Origin: Treponema sp. UBA4873
GTDB taxonomy: Bacteria > Spirochaetota > Spirochaetia > Treponematales > Treponemataceae
DNA: 64,000 nucleotides
Reading direction: 5' to 3'
Assembly: GCA_002399405.1 (NCBI GenBank)
Contig: DHDP01000013.1
Span: 171,329-235,328 of the forward strand
Part shown: positions 8,060 through 17,029 of the stretch, piece by piece
How the letters are laid out: the number at the start of each line of letters is the position of its first letter
Position numbering within the stretch: position 1 is the stretch's first letter
The notes under the pieces: model-generated
What the model was told of the DNA's origin: nothing
The model's database searches: none
Seen by the model: only the letters and a program-made list of their open reading frames with translations
Program-made: the position numbers and the translations under genes

Positions 8060-10219
8060 TCATACTTTGAAAGTGTCGATCTGACTGCCAATCTTTGTTA
8101 TGGAGTCTTTCATTCGCTGTGATACAGCGGTAAGCGCATTCCCCATATCATCTACTTTTGTTGCACCAGCAGACATTTCGTTCATACTGTTTTTCATCGT
8201 TACAGTAGCATCTTGTAACCGTTTTACTTCATCTAGTATCGCTTTATTACCTGCAGACATTTCCTGAGAAGCTGTCCGCACCTCTGTGGTACTGTCGTTC
8301 ATTGCACTGAGTGCCTGCCCTATCTGTTTGGATCCTTCAGATTGTTCTATCATGGCACTTTTTATCTGACGTACAAGTTCATCAGTTTGCTGTATTTTCA
8401 CAGATACGCTCTTGAACGCTTCACTTGACTCTGACGAGGCTGCAACAACTGTATCGATCGAATCCCTGATTTTATTCAGCTGCTCCCCGATTGTTTTTGA
8501 CTGAGCACTTGATGTTTCTGACAGTTTTCTGATTTCATCAGAGACAACACTGAATCCTTTTCCTGCTTCTCCCGCATGTGCAGCTTCAATTGCCGCATTC
8601 ATAGCAAGAAGATTTGTCTGGCTTGCAATATTCGCAATTGCCAGATTTGCTTCCTGAAGCATATCCGACTGTTTTTCTATCTGAGTGATGCGCCTATTAA
8701 CATCATCCTGCTTTTTCGAACCTTCATGAGCCTTCTGTTGAAGTTCATCAAAAGAACCCGCCATTTTCTCAACAGACTGATTTACAGAATCGATATTGCC
8801 AATCATCTCCTCAACCGCAGCGGATGCCTGAGTTACCCCTGAAGATTGAGTCTCTATCATCCGCTCAAGAGAAGCAATATTAGATGCGATCTGGTTTACG
8901 GCCCCTGCGGTTTCTTCTACACTGGATGCCTGGTTTGAAATTTGTTCTCTGACGCTGTCGATGTTGCCGATAATCTGTTCAATAGACGTACCTGCATCTT
9001 CTGCAGTAGTCTGCAAATCCTGTCCGGCCAGAGCGAGAGACTGTTTTGAATTCTTTATATCAGAAATCATTGAATGCAGTTTTTCAGTAAACCGATTGAA
9101 TCCGTTTACAACAGATCCGATTTCATTATTGGAGTTGATGGAAATCCGCTGCGTAAGATCAGCATTGCCAGTCGCTATTCCATTGATTGCTTTTTCCACC
9201 TTCTGCAGCGGTTTTAAAGCTATTAGTATAATAAGACTTGCTATAAAAAGGAGCAGAAATACTATTATGCCGGCGGTGAATACAAGACTTCGAGCCAGTT
9301 CGTGAGAAGTTTCGTACATCTGTCCGGCTGAAATCTCAAGAGCACAGCTCCATGGCGTTCCTGCTATCGGCGCATAAAAAACACAGACTCTCTGCCCTTT
9401 GAAATTGTTTATCCACATATATCCGGTTTCGCCCGATATCATCTTTTTTGCCATTGCGGTTATATCGCTGGAACCAGAGTCTTCTAACGAGGTCAGATTT
9501 TTCTTCATGATCAAAGACGTGTCCTGATGTACTATAATGGTTCCGTCTCCCCCAAGCAGCCACATAAAGCCACTGCTTCCGAGTTTTACACTGTTAATGA
9601 TATCCTGGACGGTGGAAAGTGTAACGACACCGGAAAAGAACCCGATCGTCCTCCCATTTACTTTTGCGGCTTTTGTAACATGCAGTATTTGACCTCCTTT
9701 TCCCATATCAATGACAGGATTGTCGACGTCTTCATCTTTTCCATCCTGCATTATAGCCTTGAAATAGGAACGCTTTGTCAAATCGTATCCGCTATGACCG
9801 TCGTCTATAAAAGCACTTCCATCCTTCCCGCTGTACAGGACATAATCGAAATCACTGCTTCTGTTATGAACATGGTCTTGAAGCCACTGAAAAATCATCT
9901 GCGAGTCACCTGTCTGTACAACGTCGGCTGTCGTGTACAGATTCATCTCTTTCATATATTCGCTTACTTTGTTGGATATTGCTAATGAATATGCACCTGT
10001 TATCTCCCGGCAGCTCTGGATATAACTATTTTCAATTAATTTGCCCGATATGCCGGAAATAAGAAAAATTTGCAGCACAGTTAACACCAGAAACGAAAAA
10101 CCGAGCGTCAGTAAAAAAAACACGATCAATTTCTGCTTTTTTCTGGGTTTCGGTTCCTCCGTCAGATTTTGTATACTTTCTTCCTGATTTTCATACGCTG
10201 CTTCGCCAATGACCTTCAT
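8060..10219 (-). CDS. Methyl-accepting chemotaxis protein with periplasmic Cache domain
   Basis: The 719-residue receptor has a short cytoplasmic N terminus, TM1 at about residues 30-52, a periplasmic sensing region of dCache type (YSGKDGSAFIDDGHSGYDLTKRSYF and ISGETGYMWINN), TM2 at about 310-332, a HAMP linker (LKPLQKVEKAINGIATGN), and a long coiled-coil signalling domain. The signalling hairpin tip is IASQTNLLAMNAAIEAAHAGEAGKGF in pieces. dCache receptors usually bind amino acids or organic acids directly. No C-terminal CheR-docking pentapeptide is seen; the chain ends in DTFKV. It appears to be a single-gene unit. The ligand is unknown. Confidence 0.95.
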   Translation of the reverse strand: MKVIGEAAYENQEESIQNLTEEPKPRKKQKLIVFFLLTLGFSFLVLTVLQIFLISGISGKLIENSYIQSCREITGAYSLAISNKVSEYMKEMNLYTTADVVQTGDSQMIFQWLQDHVHNRSSDFDYVLYSGKDGSAFIDDGHSGYDLTKRSYFKAIMQDGKDEDVDNPVIDMGKGGQILHVTKAAKVNGRTIGFFSGVVTLSTVQDIINSVKLGSSGFMWLLGGDGTIIVHQDTSLIMKKNLTSLEDSGSSDITAMAKKMISGETGYMWINNFKGQRVCVFYAPIAGTPWSCALEISAGQMYETSHELARSLVFTAGIIVFLLLFIASLIILIALKPLQKVEKAINGIATGNADLTQRISINSNNEIGSVVNGFNRFTEKLHSMISDIKNSKQSLALAGQDLQTTAEDAGTSIEQIIGNIDSVREQISNQASSVEETAGAVNQIASNIASLERMIETQSSGVTQASAAVEEMIGNIDSVNQSVEKMAGSFDELQQKAHEGSKKQDDVNRRITQIEKQSDMLQEANLAIANIASQTNLLAMNAAIEAAHAGEAGKGFSVVSDEIRKLSETSSAQSKTIGEQLNKIRDSIDTVVAASSESSEAFKSVSVKIQQTDELVRQIKSAMIEQSEGSKQIGQALSAMNDSTTEVRTASQEMSAGNKAILDEVKRLQDATVTMKNSMNEMSAGATKVDDMGNALTAVSQRMKDSITKIGSQIDTFKV

Positions 10220-10420
10220 GAAATTCCCCCGTATAATAGTGCTATCAATTGATTTTACCGAACCGCCTAGCGATCCAGTATTCAGATGAACACATTATAT
10301 ACCCATATATCAGAAAAAGCTAGTTTTTCAGCTGGGGCTGCATCAATTCTCTTATTTTCCTGTTATTTAGTCTGAATTTGAGATAAAAATTGTTCAAATC
10401 TTTGGTCTTTTCCGAAAATG

Positions 10421-11551
10421 TTAAGATGCCGGTGTCGTCATGAGCTGCAGTACGAGTTCCGTCGCAAGCCGGAGATCATCAAGCGTCGTGTATTCACCTG
10501 TCGTATGCGGCTGCTGCATTCCGCAGGCTGCGACGATACCGGTAATGCCGTAGAGCGCAAAATTATTGTTGTCGCTTCCGCCGAATGTCGGTGCAAACTG
10601 CGCTTTCAGGCCGAGCGAACGGCACGCTGCGGAAAAATTACGGACAGCGGATGATTCAGGCGGTGTCGTATATGCATGAATCCGTATGTCCGACGTTACT
10701 GCGGCAGACGCGCCGCAGGCTGCTGCGGCCGTTTCAAAGAGGGTGCGGGTTTCCTCCATGAGTGCAAGCGCATCGCTGTGGACGGCGCCGCGGATTTCGC
10801 CTTCAAGTATAACGGAGTCGGGAACAATATTCGTTGCAGTTCCGCCGCGTATCGTACCGATATTGCGGGTACTGTGCGTGCCGATTCTGCCGAGCTGAAG
10901 TTTCTGTACGGCGCCTGCCGCCGCCTGTATGGCGTGAACGCCTTTCTCGGGTTCGAATCCTGCGTGTGCCGCTTTCCCCTTCACTTCAACGGAAAACGAA
11001 ATAAGCGTCGGTGCGCCCACTGCGGCGCTGCCGATTTGTCCGCTCAGATCGAGTACGTACGCTTCTTTTGAACGAAGTATGCTGAAGTCCAACACGCGGC
11101 TGCCTCTGCAGTAAACTTCTTCCGCGACGGGAAAGAGCAGCTCGAGGCTGCGGTGCGGAATACGGCGTGTCTCCAGAATCCGGACTGCTTCAAGAATTTC
11201 GGCTACGCCTGCGGCGTCGTCGGCGCCGAGTACGGTGTTCCCTGAACTCGTGATGCGGCCGCCGTCGTGCAGTACTGCTTTTTTCCCGATGCCCGGCATG
11301 ACGGTGTCGAGATGTGCGGAAAAAAGCAGCGGTTCTCCGGGAAGCGTTCCGCTCATGCGCCCGAGAACGTTGCCTGTGGTAAGAAACTGATCGCGGGAAG
11401 GCGCATCGTCTTCCGAAACGCCGGCGCCGAGATCCGAGAGGAATTTCTTTACGTAATCCGCTGCGGCTCGTTCGTGCCCGCTCGGAGAGTCTATGCTTAC
11501 GAGTGTACTGAATAATTCAAAAAGAGGTTCTCCCTCGGCGTGAATTTCCAT
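10421..11551 (-). CDS. M20 metallopeptidase, tripeptidase T-like (PepT-like)
   Basis: The 376-residue protein starts best at the ATG at 11551, nine bases after GGGAGGA; the longer form from 11575 has no site. It is a two-zinc M20 exopeptidase. Metal-ligand motifs are SAHLDTVMPG, LGADDAAGV, PVAEEVYCRGS and a late FGGSDNNNF. The lid domain has KGKAAHAGFEPEKG with the conserved His. PepT-like enzymes trim an N-terminal residue from short peptides in the cytoplasm. It follows the four GST-like genes on the same strand and may be the last gene of the unit that begins at 18.7 kb, releasing amino acids from glutathione-like or cystinyl peptides; that role is inferred. Confidence 0.85.
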   Translation of the reverse strand: MEIHAEGEPLFELFSTLVSIDSPSGHERAAADYVKKFLSDLGAGVSEDDAPSRDQFLTTGNVLGRMSGTLPGEPLLFSAHLDTVMPGIGKKAVLHDGGRITSSGNTVLGADDAAGVAEILEAVRILETRRIPHRSLELLFPVAEEVYCRGSRVLDFSILRSKEAYVLDLSGQIGSAAVGAPTLISFSVEVKGKAAHAGFEPEKGVHAIQAAAGAVQKLQLGRIGTHSTRNIGTIRGGTATNIVPDSVILEGEIRGAVHSDALALMEETRTLFETAAAACGASAAVTSDIRIHAYTTPPESSAVRNFSAACRSLGLKAQFAPTFGGSDNNNFALYGITGIVAACGMQQPHTTGEYTTLDDLRLATELVLQLMTTPAS

Positions 11552-11597
11552 ATCAGTTCTTCCTCCCATTAACAAAAAATGTATTTCCGTGTTTCAT

Positions 11598-12641
11598 TCA
11601 ATAATGAAGGAATTTTTCGCCGGGCGTTCTGCTCAGTCTGCTCCTGTTCTGCGGAACGGACCAGACGGCGTCGTAATCGATCTGATCCGCGAAGCGCGTA
11701 TTAAAGTCGATGAAGTTCGAACCGTCTGTCAGTTTTTCCTTATGAGTGCCTGCTGACGCAATATCTTTCAGATACGTGTTGTTTCTGAATGCGGGAATCA
11801 CGTACAGGTCGCGCGCGTACTCCCACAGGTTTTTGTAGTCGACTACCCGGTGCTTGATGGGGCCGATATTCCTGTAATAGTGCGTGTCGAACCGGGCGAG
11901 CGTAACGAACAGGCGTACGTCGCTGTCGGTCACGTAATCGCCGAAGAGAAACCGTTTGTCCTCAAGACGTTTTTCGAGCAGATCGAGCGAATCGTAAAAA
12001 TCATCGAACGCTTCGTTGTACGCGGTAACCGACTGTGCAAACATCATACGGTACGTAGCATTGTTCACATGCGGAAACAGCCAGTCGTTGAGTTCGTCGA
12101 TATCTTTGCGCAGATGAACCGGGTAGATGTCGGGCGCATCAGGTTTCTGAAACGGCCTGAATGCCGCTTCCAGATAATTTGTAAGCCTGTTGTAGTCGTT
12201 GTTCACTACTTTTCCGGTCGTCACGTCGACAAGTGCGGGAACGGTGCAGCGGCCGGTATAGGAAGGATCGGTCCGGTTATACAATTCGCTGAGAAACTGA
12301 ACGCCAAGCACCGGATCGCGGCGGTCTTTGTCGTAGACGCATTCCCAGCCGTACGCACTGTTTTCCGGGCTGCGGCCTACGAGATTTATGCTCACGGCAT
12401 TCTCAAGACCGAGCAGTTCGCGCACAATCGAGGAACGGTTCGACCAGTGGCATCCTTTTGCCCAGAAGAGCCGGTAGCGGCCGCTTTCGGCTTTCAGATC
12501 TTCAGGTCCGTTCCCGAACGGTGTACGGAACCGGTTCGGCTGTCTCTGAAACGCACCGCGTTCGTCGATTTCAACTTTTATTTCATTAGGCCGTTTCTTT
12601 AAATTTTCTTCCGGCGTTTTTACATCGCATCCGCAGCTCAT
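11598..12641 (-). CDS. Xi-class glutathione S-transferase (glutathionyl-hydroquinone reductase family), copy 4
   Basis: The 347-residue member of the YqjG/EcfG-type family has a thioredoxin-like N-terminal domain and an all-helical C-terminal domain. The catalytic Cys lies in FWAKGCHWSNRSS, where other copies have CPWAHR. Family signatures LFPHVNNATYRMMFAQS, RFLFGDYVTDSDVRLFVTLARFD and NLWEYARDLY are present. Xi-class enzymes reduce glutathionyl-hydroquinones and some other glutathione thioethers by thiol attack at the cofactor-bound sulfur. The N terminus carries an extra Cys pair (MSCGCD). This is the most divergent of four tandem paralogues, so its substrate may differ. Confidence 0.88.
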   Translation of the reverse strand: MSCGCDVKTPEENLKKRPNEIKVEIDERGAFQRQPNRFRTPFGNGPEDLKAESGRYRLFWAKGCHWSNRSSIVRELLGLENAVSINLVGRSPENSAYGWECVYDKDRRDPVLGVQFLSELYNRTDPSYTGRCTVPALVDVTTGKVVNNDYNRLTNYLEAAFRPFQKPDAPDIYPVHLRKDIDELNDWLFPHVNNATYRMMFAQSVTAYNEAFDDFYDSLDLLEKRLEDKRFLFGDYVTDSDVRLFVTLARFDTHYYRNIGPIKHRVVDYKNLWEYARDLYVIPAFRNNTYLKDIASAGTHKEKLTDGSNFIDFNTRFADQIDYDAVWSVPQNRSRLSRTPGEKFLHY

Positions 12642-12660
12642 TCAGTACCTCCGTGCTTTT

Positions 12661-13650
12661 TCATTGTTCAATACGGAATTTTTGTTCCGGGTGACTGCTC
12701 AGCCGTGAACGTTCCTCAGCCGGCAGATTCCAGACCGACGCGTCGGGACCTTTCGGGACAATTCTGAACGGATTGCCGGTAACGGCGCACAGGTGATAAT
12801 GCTTTTTGATCGCTTCAAAATCAGTCGTATCGCCGAATCCATGTGTCTGGTACAGATCGCGCGCATATCCCCAGAGATTCCGGTAATCGCGGATTCTGTT
12901 CCTGTTTACCTTGAATCCGTTGTAATACGCAGCGTCGAACCGGGCGAGCGTAACGTACAGGCGCACGTCGGATTCGGTAATAAAATCGCCGAAAAGGAAA
13001 CGTTTTGTTCCCAGTTCTTTTTCCAGGCTGTCGAGCCGGGCAAATACGGTGTCGTATGCTTTTTCATACGCTCCCTGACTGCGGGCAAATCCCGCTTTAT
13101 AGACGCCGTTGTTCACTTCGTGAAACAGTATATCGTTGAGCGAATCGATGTCGCCGCGCAGCTGCTCAGGATAGAGATCGGGAGCATCCGCGCGGTGAAA
13201 CGGCTTCCATGCGGTCTCCCACCAGCGTGTCAGATTGAAGTAATCGTTGTTGACCGCTTTTCCAGTCTTCAGGTCGACGACGACCGGAACGGTAAAACGC
13301 CCCGTATACTCCGGGTCTGCTTTCAGATAGACGTCGCTGATGTACGCAACGTGAAGCACCGGATCGAGTCCGTCCCTGTCGAGCGTGAAAGCCCAGTCGC
13401 TTTCGGGTTTGTCCGGCCGTACCGGATCAGCCGTACCGAGACTGATTACTTTGTCGAGTCCGAGCAGACTGCGTACAATGACCGAACGGTGCGCCCACGG
13501 GCAGACAGGCGCCCAGAGCAGCCTGTACCGTCCGGCCTCAACGGGCAGCTCGCCCGGTCCGCTTCCGAACGGAGTTGTAAATTCGTTATACTGCCGGTGG
13601 AATTCTCCGCCGTTCTGAATCTCGCCGCCTATCCATTCTTTTACTGACAT
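12661..13650 (-). CDS. Xi-class glutathione S-transferase, copy 3
   Basis: The 329-residue paralogue has the canonical active site APVCPWAHRSVIVRSLLGLD in the thioredoxin-like domain, followed by the family markers TVPVVVDLKTGKAVNNDY, HEVNNGVYKAGFARSQ, RFLFGDFITESDVRLYVTLARFD and NLWGYARDLYQ. It has a full family length of about 320-330 residues. It lies 19 bases downstream of the copy that starts at 14724 plus a short gap, and directly upstream of copy 4, so all four are probably co-transcribed. Function as a glutathionyl-(hydro)quinone or S-conjugate reductase is inferred from the family. Most treponemes are not known for glutathione synthesis, so the thiol donor is open. Confidence 0.9.
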   Translation of the reverse strand: MSVKEWIGGEIQNGGEFHRQYNEFTTPFGSGPGELPVEAGRYRLLWAPVCPWAHRSVIVRSLLGLDKVISLGTADPVRPDKPESDWAFTLDRDGLDPVLHVAYISDVYLKADPEYTGRFTVPVVVDLKTGKAVNNDYFNLTRWWETAWKPFHRADAPDLYPEQLRGDIDSLNDILFHEVNNGVYKAGFARSQGAYEKAYDTVFARLDSLEKELGTKRFLFGDFITESDVRLYVTLARFDAAYYNGFKVNRNRIRDYRNLWGYARDLYQTHGFGDTTDFEAIKKHYHLCAVTGNPFRIVPKGPDASVWNLPAEERSRLSSHPEQKFRIEQ

Positions 13651-13680
13651 ACATGTCCTTCCTTATTCGTGCGGAGGGTT

Positions 13681-14724
13681 TTATACCCCGACACGGAATT
13701 TCTGTTCCCGATGACTGCTCAACCGTAAACGTTCCTCCGCCGGCACATTCCATCCGCTTGTGTCGGGGCCTTTCGCGACAAGTCCGTACACGTTGCCCTC
13801 CAGCGCACGCAGGTGCGGCGACGTCTGGTAATGAATCTTGTACTTGTCGAAACAGGTCGTCTCCCTGAATTCCGGAATCTGATACAGGTCGCGGGCATAT
13901 CCCCATAAATTGTGGTAGTCGGCGATTCTGTTCCGGTTCGCACGGAAGACAGTGTTGTAGACAACGTCGAACCGCGCGAGCGTCGGATAGAGCCTGACGT
14001 CGCTGTCGGTGACGAAGTCGCCGAACAGAAAACGGTCCGAAGAGAGCCGTTTTTCGAGATAATCGAGCGCCTGAAACAGCCTGTCGTATGCAGCTTCGTA
14101 CGCCGCCTGAGTGCGCGCAAAGCCGACATCGTAGACGCCGTTGTTCACGCGTTTGAAAATGAACAAGTCAAGTTCGTCTATGTCGGAACGGAGATCCTGC
14201 GGATACAGATCCGGCGCATTTTTTTTGTGAAACGGTTTCCACTCTGTGTCGAGCTGCTGGGGAATCCGGAAATGATCGTTCGTCACGCCCAGTCCCGTCT
14301 TCGTGTCGACGATAATCGGCACCGTTGGACGCTCGTTAAAATCGCTTTTCGTGCGCGTGTATATTTCTTTCAGATAGTGTATGCCGAGCACAGGATCTTT
14401 TCCGCCGGGATCGTCGGAAAACACCCAGCCTTCTCTGTCGCGCATGAGACCTGCAGCCCCCAGACTGATGACGCTGTCGAGCCCGAGCAGGTTCCGCGTA
14501 ATGACGACTTTGTGCGCGTGCGGGCACGCCGGCATCCAGACGAGGTGGTACCGCCCCGCTTCCACGGGCCATTCGCCCGGGCCGCTGCCGAATCTGCCTT
14601 TAAACAGATTATCCTGAATCTGCATACTTCCGTCGCTGTTCATCTGATGACGGAACGTGTCCTCAAAAAGCTGTGCGCCGGAGCTTTCGTCCGGTCGTGA
14701 AACAGTGCAGCATTCGTTGCTCAT
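13681..14724 (-). CDS. Xi-class glutathione S-transferase, copy 2
   Basis: The 347-residue paralogue has active-site segment MPACPHAHKVVITRNLLGLD: the nucleophilic Cys is kept but the usual W-A-H-R is changed to H-A-H-K. The rest of the family pattern is intact (FKRVNNGVYDVGFARTQ, RFLFGDFVTDSDVRLYPTLARFD, NLWGYARDLYQ). The N terminus is about 20 residues longer than copies 1 and 3 and includes an ECC pair. The altered pocket next to the Cys suggests a different substrate from its neighbours. It belongs to a tandem array of four and starts just after the stop of copy 1. Confidence 0.88.
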   Translation of the reverse strand: MSNECCTVSRPDESSGAQLFEDTFRHQMNSDGSMQIQDNLFKGRFGSGPGEWPVEAGRYHLVWMPACPHAHKVVITRNLLGLDSVISLGAAGLMRDREGWVFSDDPGGKDPVLGIHYLKEIYTRTKSDFNERPTVPIIVDTKTGLGVTNDHFRIPQQLDTEWKPFHKKNAPDLYPQDLRSDIDELDLFIFKRVNNGVYDVGFARTQAAYEAAYDRLFQALDYLEKRLSSDRFLFGDFVTDSDVRLYPTLARFDVVYNTVFRANRNRIADYHNLWGYARDLYQIPEFRETTCFDKYKIHYQTSPHLRALEGNVYGLVAKGPDTSGWNVPAEERLRLSSHREQKFRVGV

Positions 14725-14733
14725 CGCCGCGCC

Positions 14734-15741
14734 TCACTGCTGTTCCGCACGGAATTTGTGCTCAGGGTCGCGGCTCAGTTTTGCCCGTCCGTGCGGTTCG
14801 TTCCATATGGAAACGTCGGGACCTTTCGCAAGGATTCCGTACGGGTTCTGACTCTGCGAACCGAGCTGATAGCCGCGTTTTATCGAATCGAAATCGGTAT
14901 TCACGCCGAATCCCGGCGTCTGGTACAAATCTTTCGCATATCCCCAGAGATTCGGAAAGTCTATGAGTCTGTTGCGGTTGACGCGGAAAACGATATAGTA
15001 CGCCGCATCGAAACGCGCAAGCGTCACGTAGAGACGTATATCCGAATCGGTGACGTAGTCGCCGAACAGAAAGCGCCGCGCCGACAGCCGTTCTTCAAGC
15101 TGATCGAGCCGGGCAAAAAGCGCGTCGTATGCTTTTTCGTATTCCTGCTGCGTTTCAGCGAATCCCGCTTTGTATACGCCGTTGTTCACGTCGTTGAAAA
15201 TAACGTCGTTGAGCGAATCGATGTCGCCGTGCAGCTCTTCGGGATACAGGTCGGGCGCCCCTTTTTTATGGAACGGCTTCCACGCAGTCTCCCAGTAGTT
15301 GGTGAGTTTGAAGTAATCGTTGTTGACGACTCTGCGCGTTTTAACGTCGACGACAGTCGGCACCGTCGCCCTGCCGTCGTATTCGGGATCGGTTTCCGCG
15401 TAGATTTCCGGCAGATACCGTATCTTCAACACGGGGTCCACGCCGTCCGGGTCGAGCGAGAATTCCCATCCCTGCGGCGTGCGTACCGGATTAACTTTTC
15501 CGGTGCTGATGACGCTGTCGAGTCCGAGCAGACTGAATGCGATTGTCTGCCTGTTTGCCCACGGACAGATTGCCGCCCAGATGAGCCGGTAACGGCCCGC
15601 CTCGACGGGCAGCTCGCCCGGTCCGCTTCCGAACGGAGTCGTGAACCTGTTCTTCTGACGCTGAAATGCGCCTGTCGGCGTTATCTCATGTGCACTTTCC
15701 GAAGTTGCTACTTTACCTTCTGCCATATACGAAACCTCCAT
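14734..15741 (-). CDS. Xi-class glutathione S-transferase, copy 1
   Basis: The 335-residue paralogue starts with an ATG 5-6 bases after GGAGG (upstream sense TATGGAGGTTTCGTATATG). The active site is AAICPWANRQTIAFSLLGLD. The markers ATVPTVVDVKTRRVVNNDY, NDVNNGVYKAGFAETQQ, RFLFGDYVTDSDIRLYVTLARFD and NLWGYAKDLYQ are present. It is first of the four-gene tandem array and follows the GNAT gene after a palindromic hairpin. The family removes glutathione from S-conjugates. Beside cystine transport and acetyltransferase genes, it plausibly helps recover sulfur from thioether or conjugate compounds; this is inference. Confidence 0.9.
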   Translation of the reverse strand: MEVSYMAEGKVATSESAHEITPTGAFQRQKNRFTTPFGSGPGELPVEAGRYRLIWAAICPWANRQTIAFSLLGLDSVISTGKVNPVRTPQGWEFSLDPDGVDPVLKIRYLPEIYAETDPEYDGRATVPTVVDVKTRRVVNNDYFKLTNYWETAWKPFHKKGAPDLYPEELHGDIDSLNDVIFNDVNNGVYKAGFAETQQEYEKAYDALFARLDQLEERLSARRFLFGDYVTDSDIRLYVTLARFDAAYYIVFRVNRNRLIDFPNLWGYAKDLYQTPGFGVNTDFDSIKRGYQLGSQSQNPYGILAKGPDVSIWNEPHGRAKLSRDPEHKFRAEQQ

Positions 15742-15748
15742 AAGAGTT

Positions 15749-15776
15749 ACCTCTAAAAACTGAAGTTTTTAGAGGT
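15749..15776. repeat. Dispersed palindromic hairpin, copy 1
   Basis: The perfect inverted repeat ACCTCTAAAAACT-GA-AGTTTTTAGAGGT lies just downstream of the GNAT gene on the minus strand. A nearly identical element with the same flanking GTTCCC occurs at 54927-54950, also just after a minus-strand stop codon. It may be a 3'-end stabiliser, a partial terminator or a small repetitive element. Confidence 0.7.
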
Positions 15777-15814
15777 TCCCATAAGAAAATCAGGCGGAGC
15801 TTACGCACCGTTCG

Positions 15815-16249
15815 TTAAATTTTTTTCTCGGTATAAATCGTTTTGAAAACACCGCTGTCGTCGGTATTCGCATAGTCGGCGGTATATCCGAGTTTTTCGT
15901 AAAAGCCGACGGCCTCGTCGCGGCTCGTGATGATAACATCGTTCACACCGAACGATTTGAGCCACTCTTCCGCACCCGCGACAACCTGCCGTCCCACTCC
16001 TTTACCGCGGTATTCTTCCAGAACGCAGACGCGCTCGATTTTAGCGCGGCCACCGTCGAGAATGTGAAGACGGCACGTTCCGACGGGGAGACGGCCATCG
16101 AGCGCGAGAATATATTTCGTTTCCGGCGTATCTCGTTCGTCGAATTCCTGATCGAGCCGGACGCCGAAACCCCTGATCATTGCCTGCGTGCGCACGTAAT
16201 GAACGCCCGCGCGCTGCCATTCGTTTTCTGCATGGATAATCGTTATCAT
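15815..16249 (-). CDS. GNAT-family N-acetyltransferase
   Basis: The 144-residue single-domain GNAT protein has an acetyl-CoA pyrophosphate-binding loop (VCVLEEYRGKGVGRQVV, near residues 75-90) and the C-terminal FYEKLGY motif. It starts 16 bases after the cystine-type ATPase gene, with AAGGGGAG as ribosome site, so it is in that operon. In Bacillus, sulfur operons of the ytmI/sna type pair a GNAT acetyltransferase, a cystine-type ABC importer and an M20 deacetylase to break down S-modified cysteines. The same trio occurs here, so acetylation of an S-conjugated cysteine is a reasonable guess, not a demonstrated function. Confidence 0.85.
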   Translation of the reverse strand: MITIIHAENEWQRAGVHYVRTQAMIRGFGVRLDQEFDERDTPETKYILALDGRLPVGTCRLHILDGGRAKIERVCVLEEYRGKGVGRQVVAGAEEWLKSFGVNDVIITSRDEAVGFYEKLGYTADYANTDDSGVFKTIYTEKKI

Positions 16250-16264
16250 TTGTTTATACTCCCC

Positions 16265-17029
16265 TTAAATTACGTAATCAAGATTCGACAGCGCTTTCGT
16301 CTTATACAGAAAATCTTTGAGACGCTGGCTCCGAGGATTTTCAAACAGCTGTTTTGCAGTCCCCTGTTCGACAATTTTTCCCTTCTCAAGAAAAATTACT
16401 TTATTGGAAACCTGCCGTACGAAATTCATCTCGTGCGTTACGAGCAGAATCGTGTTTCCGTCCTGCGCCGCCTTGCGGATTGTCGCAAGTACTTCGCCGA
16501 CAAGTTCCGGATCGAGCGCGGACGTCGGTTCGTCCATAAGCAGCAGCCGCGGTTCCATTGCAAGCGCGCGTGCGATAGCGACGCGCTGCTGCTGTCCGCC
16601 CGATAAATGCGCCGGATAGTGATAAAGCCAGCCGCCGAGTCCGACTTTCTCAAGCTGCGCCCGAGCCGTGCGCTCAGCTTCCGCCCGACTGTATTTTTTT
16701 ACGACGATCAGTCCTTCCATCACGTTCTCAAGGACTGTCTTGAGTTTAAAGAGATTGAACTGCTGAAAAACCATCTCCGTATACCGGCGGAGTTCGTGAA
16801 GTTCTTTTCCCTTAATGCTGCTCAAATTGAATTCGGTCCCGCCGATAGTGACGTTCCCCTGCTCCGGCTGCTCGAGCAGATTCAGGCAGCGCAGCAGCGT
16901 CGATTTGCCTGTTCCCGACGGACCGATAATGCTTACGACAGTCCCCTCTTCTATGCTCAAGTCCACGCCGTCGAGTACGACGTTCGTTCCGAATTTTTTA
17001 GCCAGACTGCGTATTTCTATCGTGCTCAT
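16265..17029 (-). CDS. Polar amino-acid (cystine-type) ABC transporter ATPase
   Basis: The 254-residue ATPase of the GlnQ/TcyC type has Walker A GPSGTGKST (36-44), signature LSGGQQQRVAIAR and Walker B LLLMDEPTSALDP. It energises import through the permease encoded just upstream (4-base overlap with it) for the binding protein at 17786. The operon's promoter carries two Rrf2-type sulfur operators, and TcyABC-like transporters import cystine. The sequence is closely similar to the ATPase at 27415, showing duplication of the system within the island. Confidence 0.92.
   Translation of the reverse strand: MSTIEIRSLAKKFGTNVVLDGVDLSIEEGTVVSIIGPSGTGKSTLLRCLNLLEQPEQGNVTIGGTEFNLSSIKGKELHELRRYTEMVFQQFNLFKLKTVLENVMEGLIVVKKYSRAEAERTARAQLEKVGLGGWLYHYPAHLSGGQQQRVAIARALAMEPRLLLMDEPTSALDPELVGEVLATIRKAAQDGNTILLVTHEMNFVRQVSNKVIFLEKGKIVEQGTAKQLFENPRSQRLKDFLYKTKALSNLDYVI

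Noticed and set aside
10220..10420. Regulatory element or RNA upstream of the chemoreceptor
   Set aside because: A/T-rich segments offer several possible -10 boxes, but no consistent promoter, hairpin or flagellar-type sigma site could be supported; I see nothing firm in this gap.
14758..15756. Long plus-strand open frame opposite GST copy 1 (and similar ones at 11850-12602, 12793-13647, 13912-14700)
   Set aside because: They mirror the coding frame of the minus-strand GST genes, have no ribosome sites and contain no recognisable domain; they result from codon bias.
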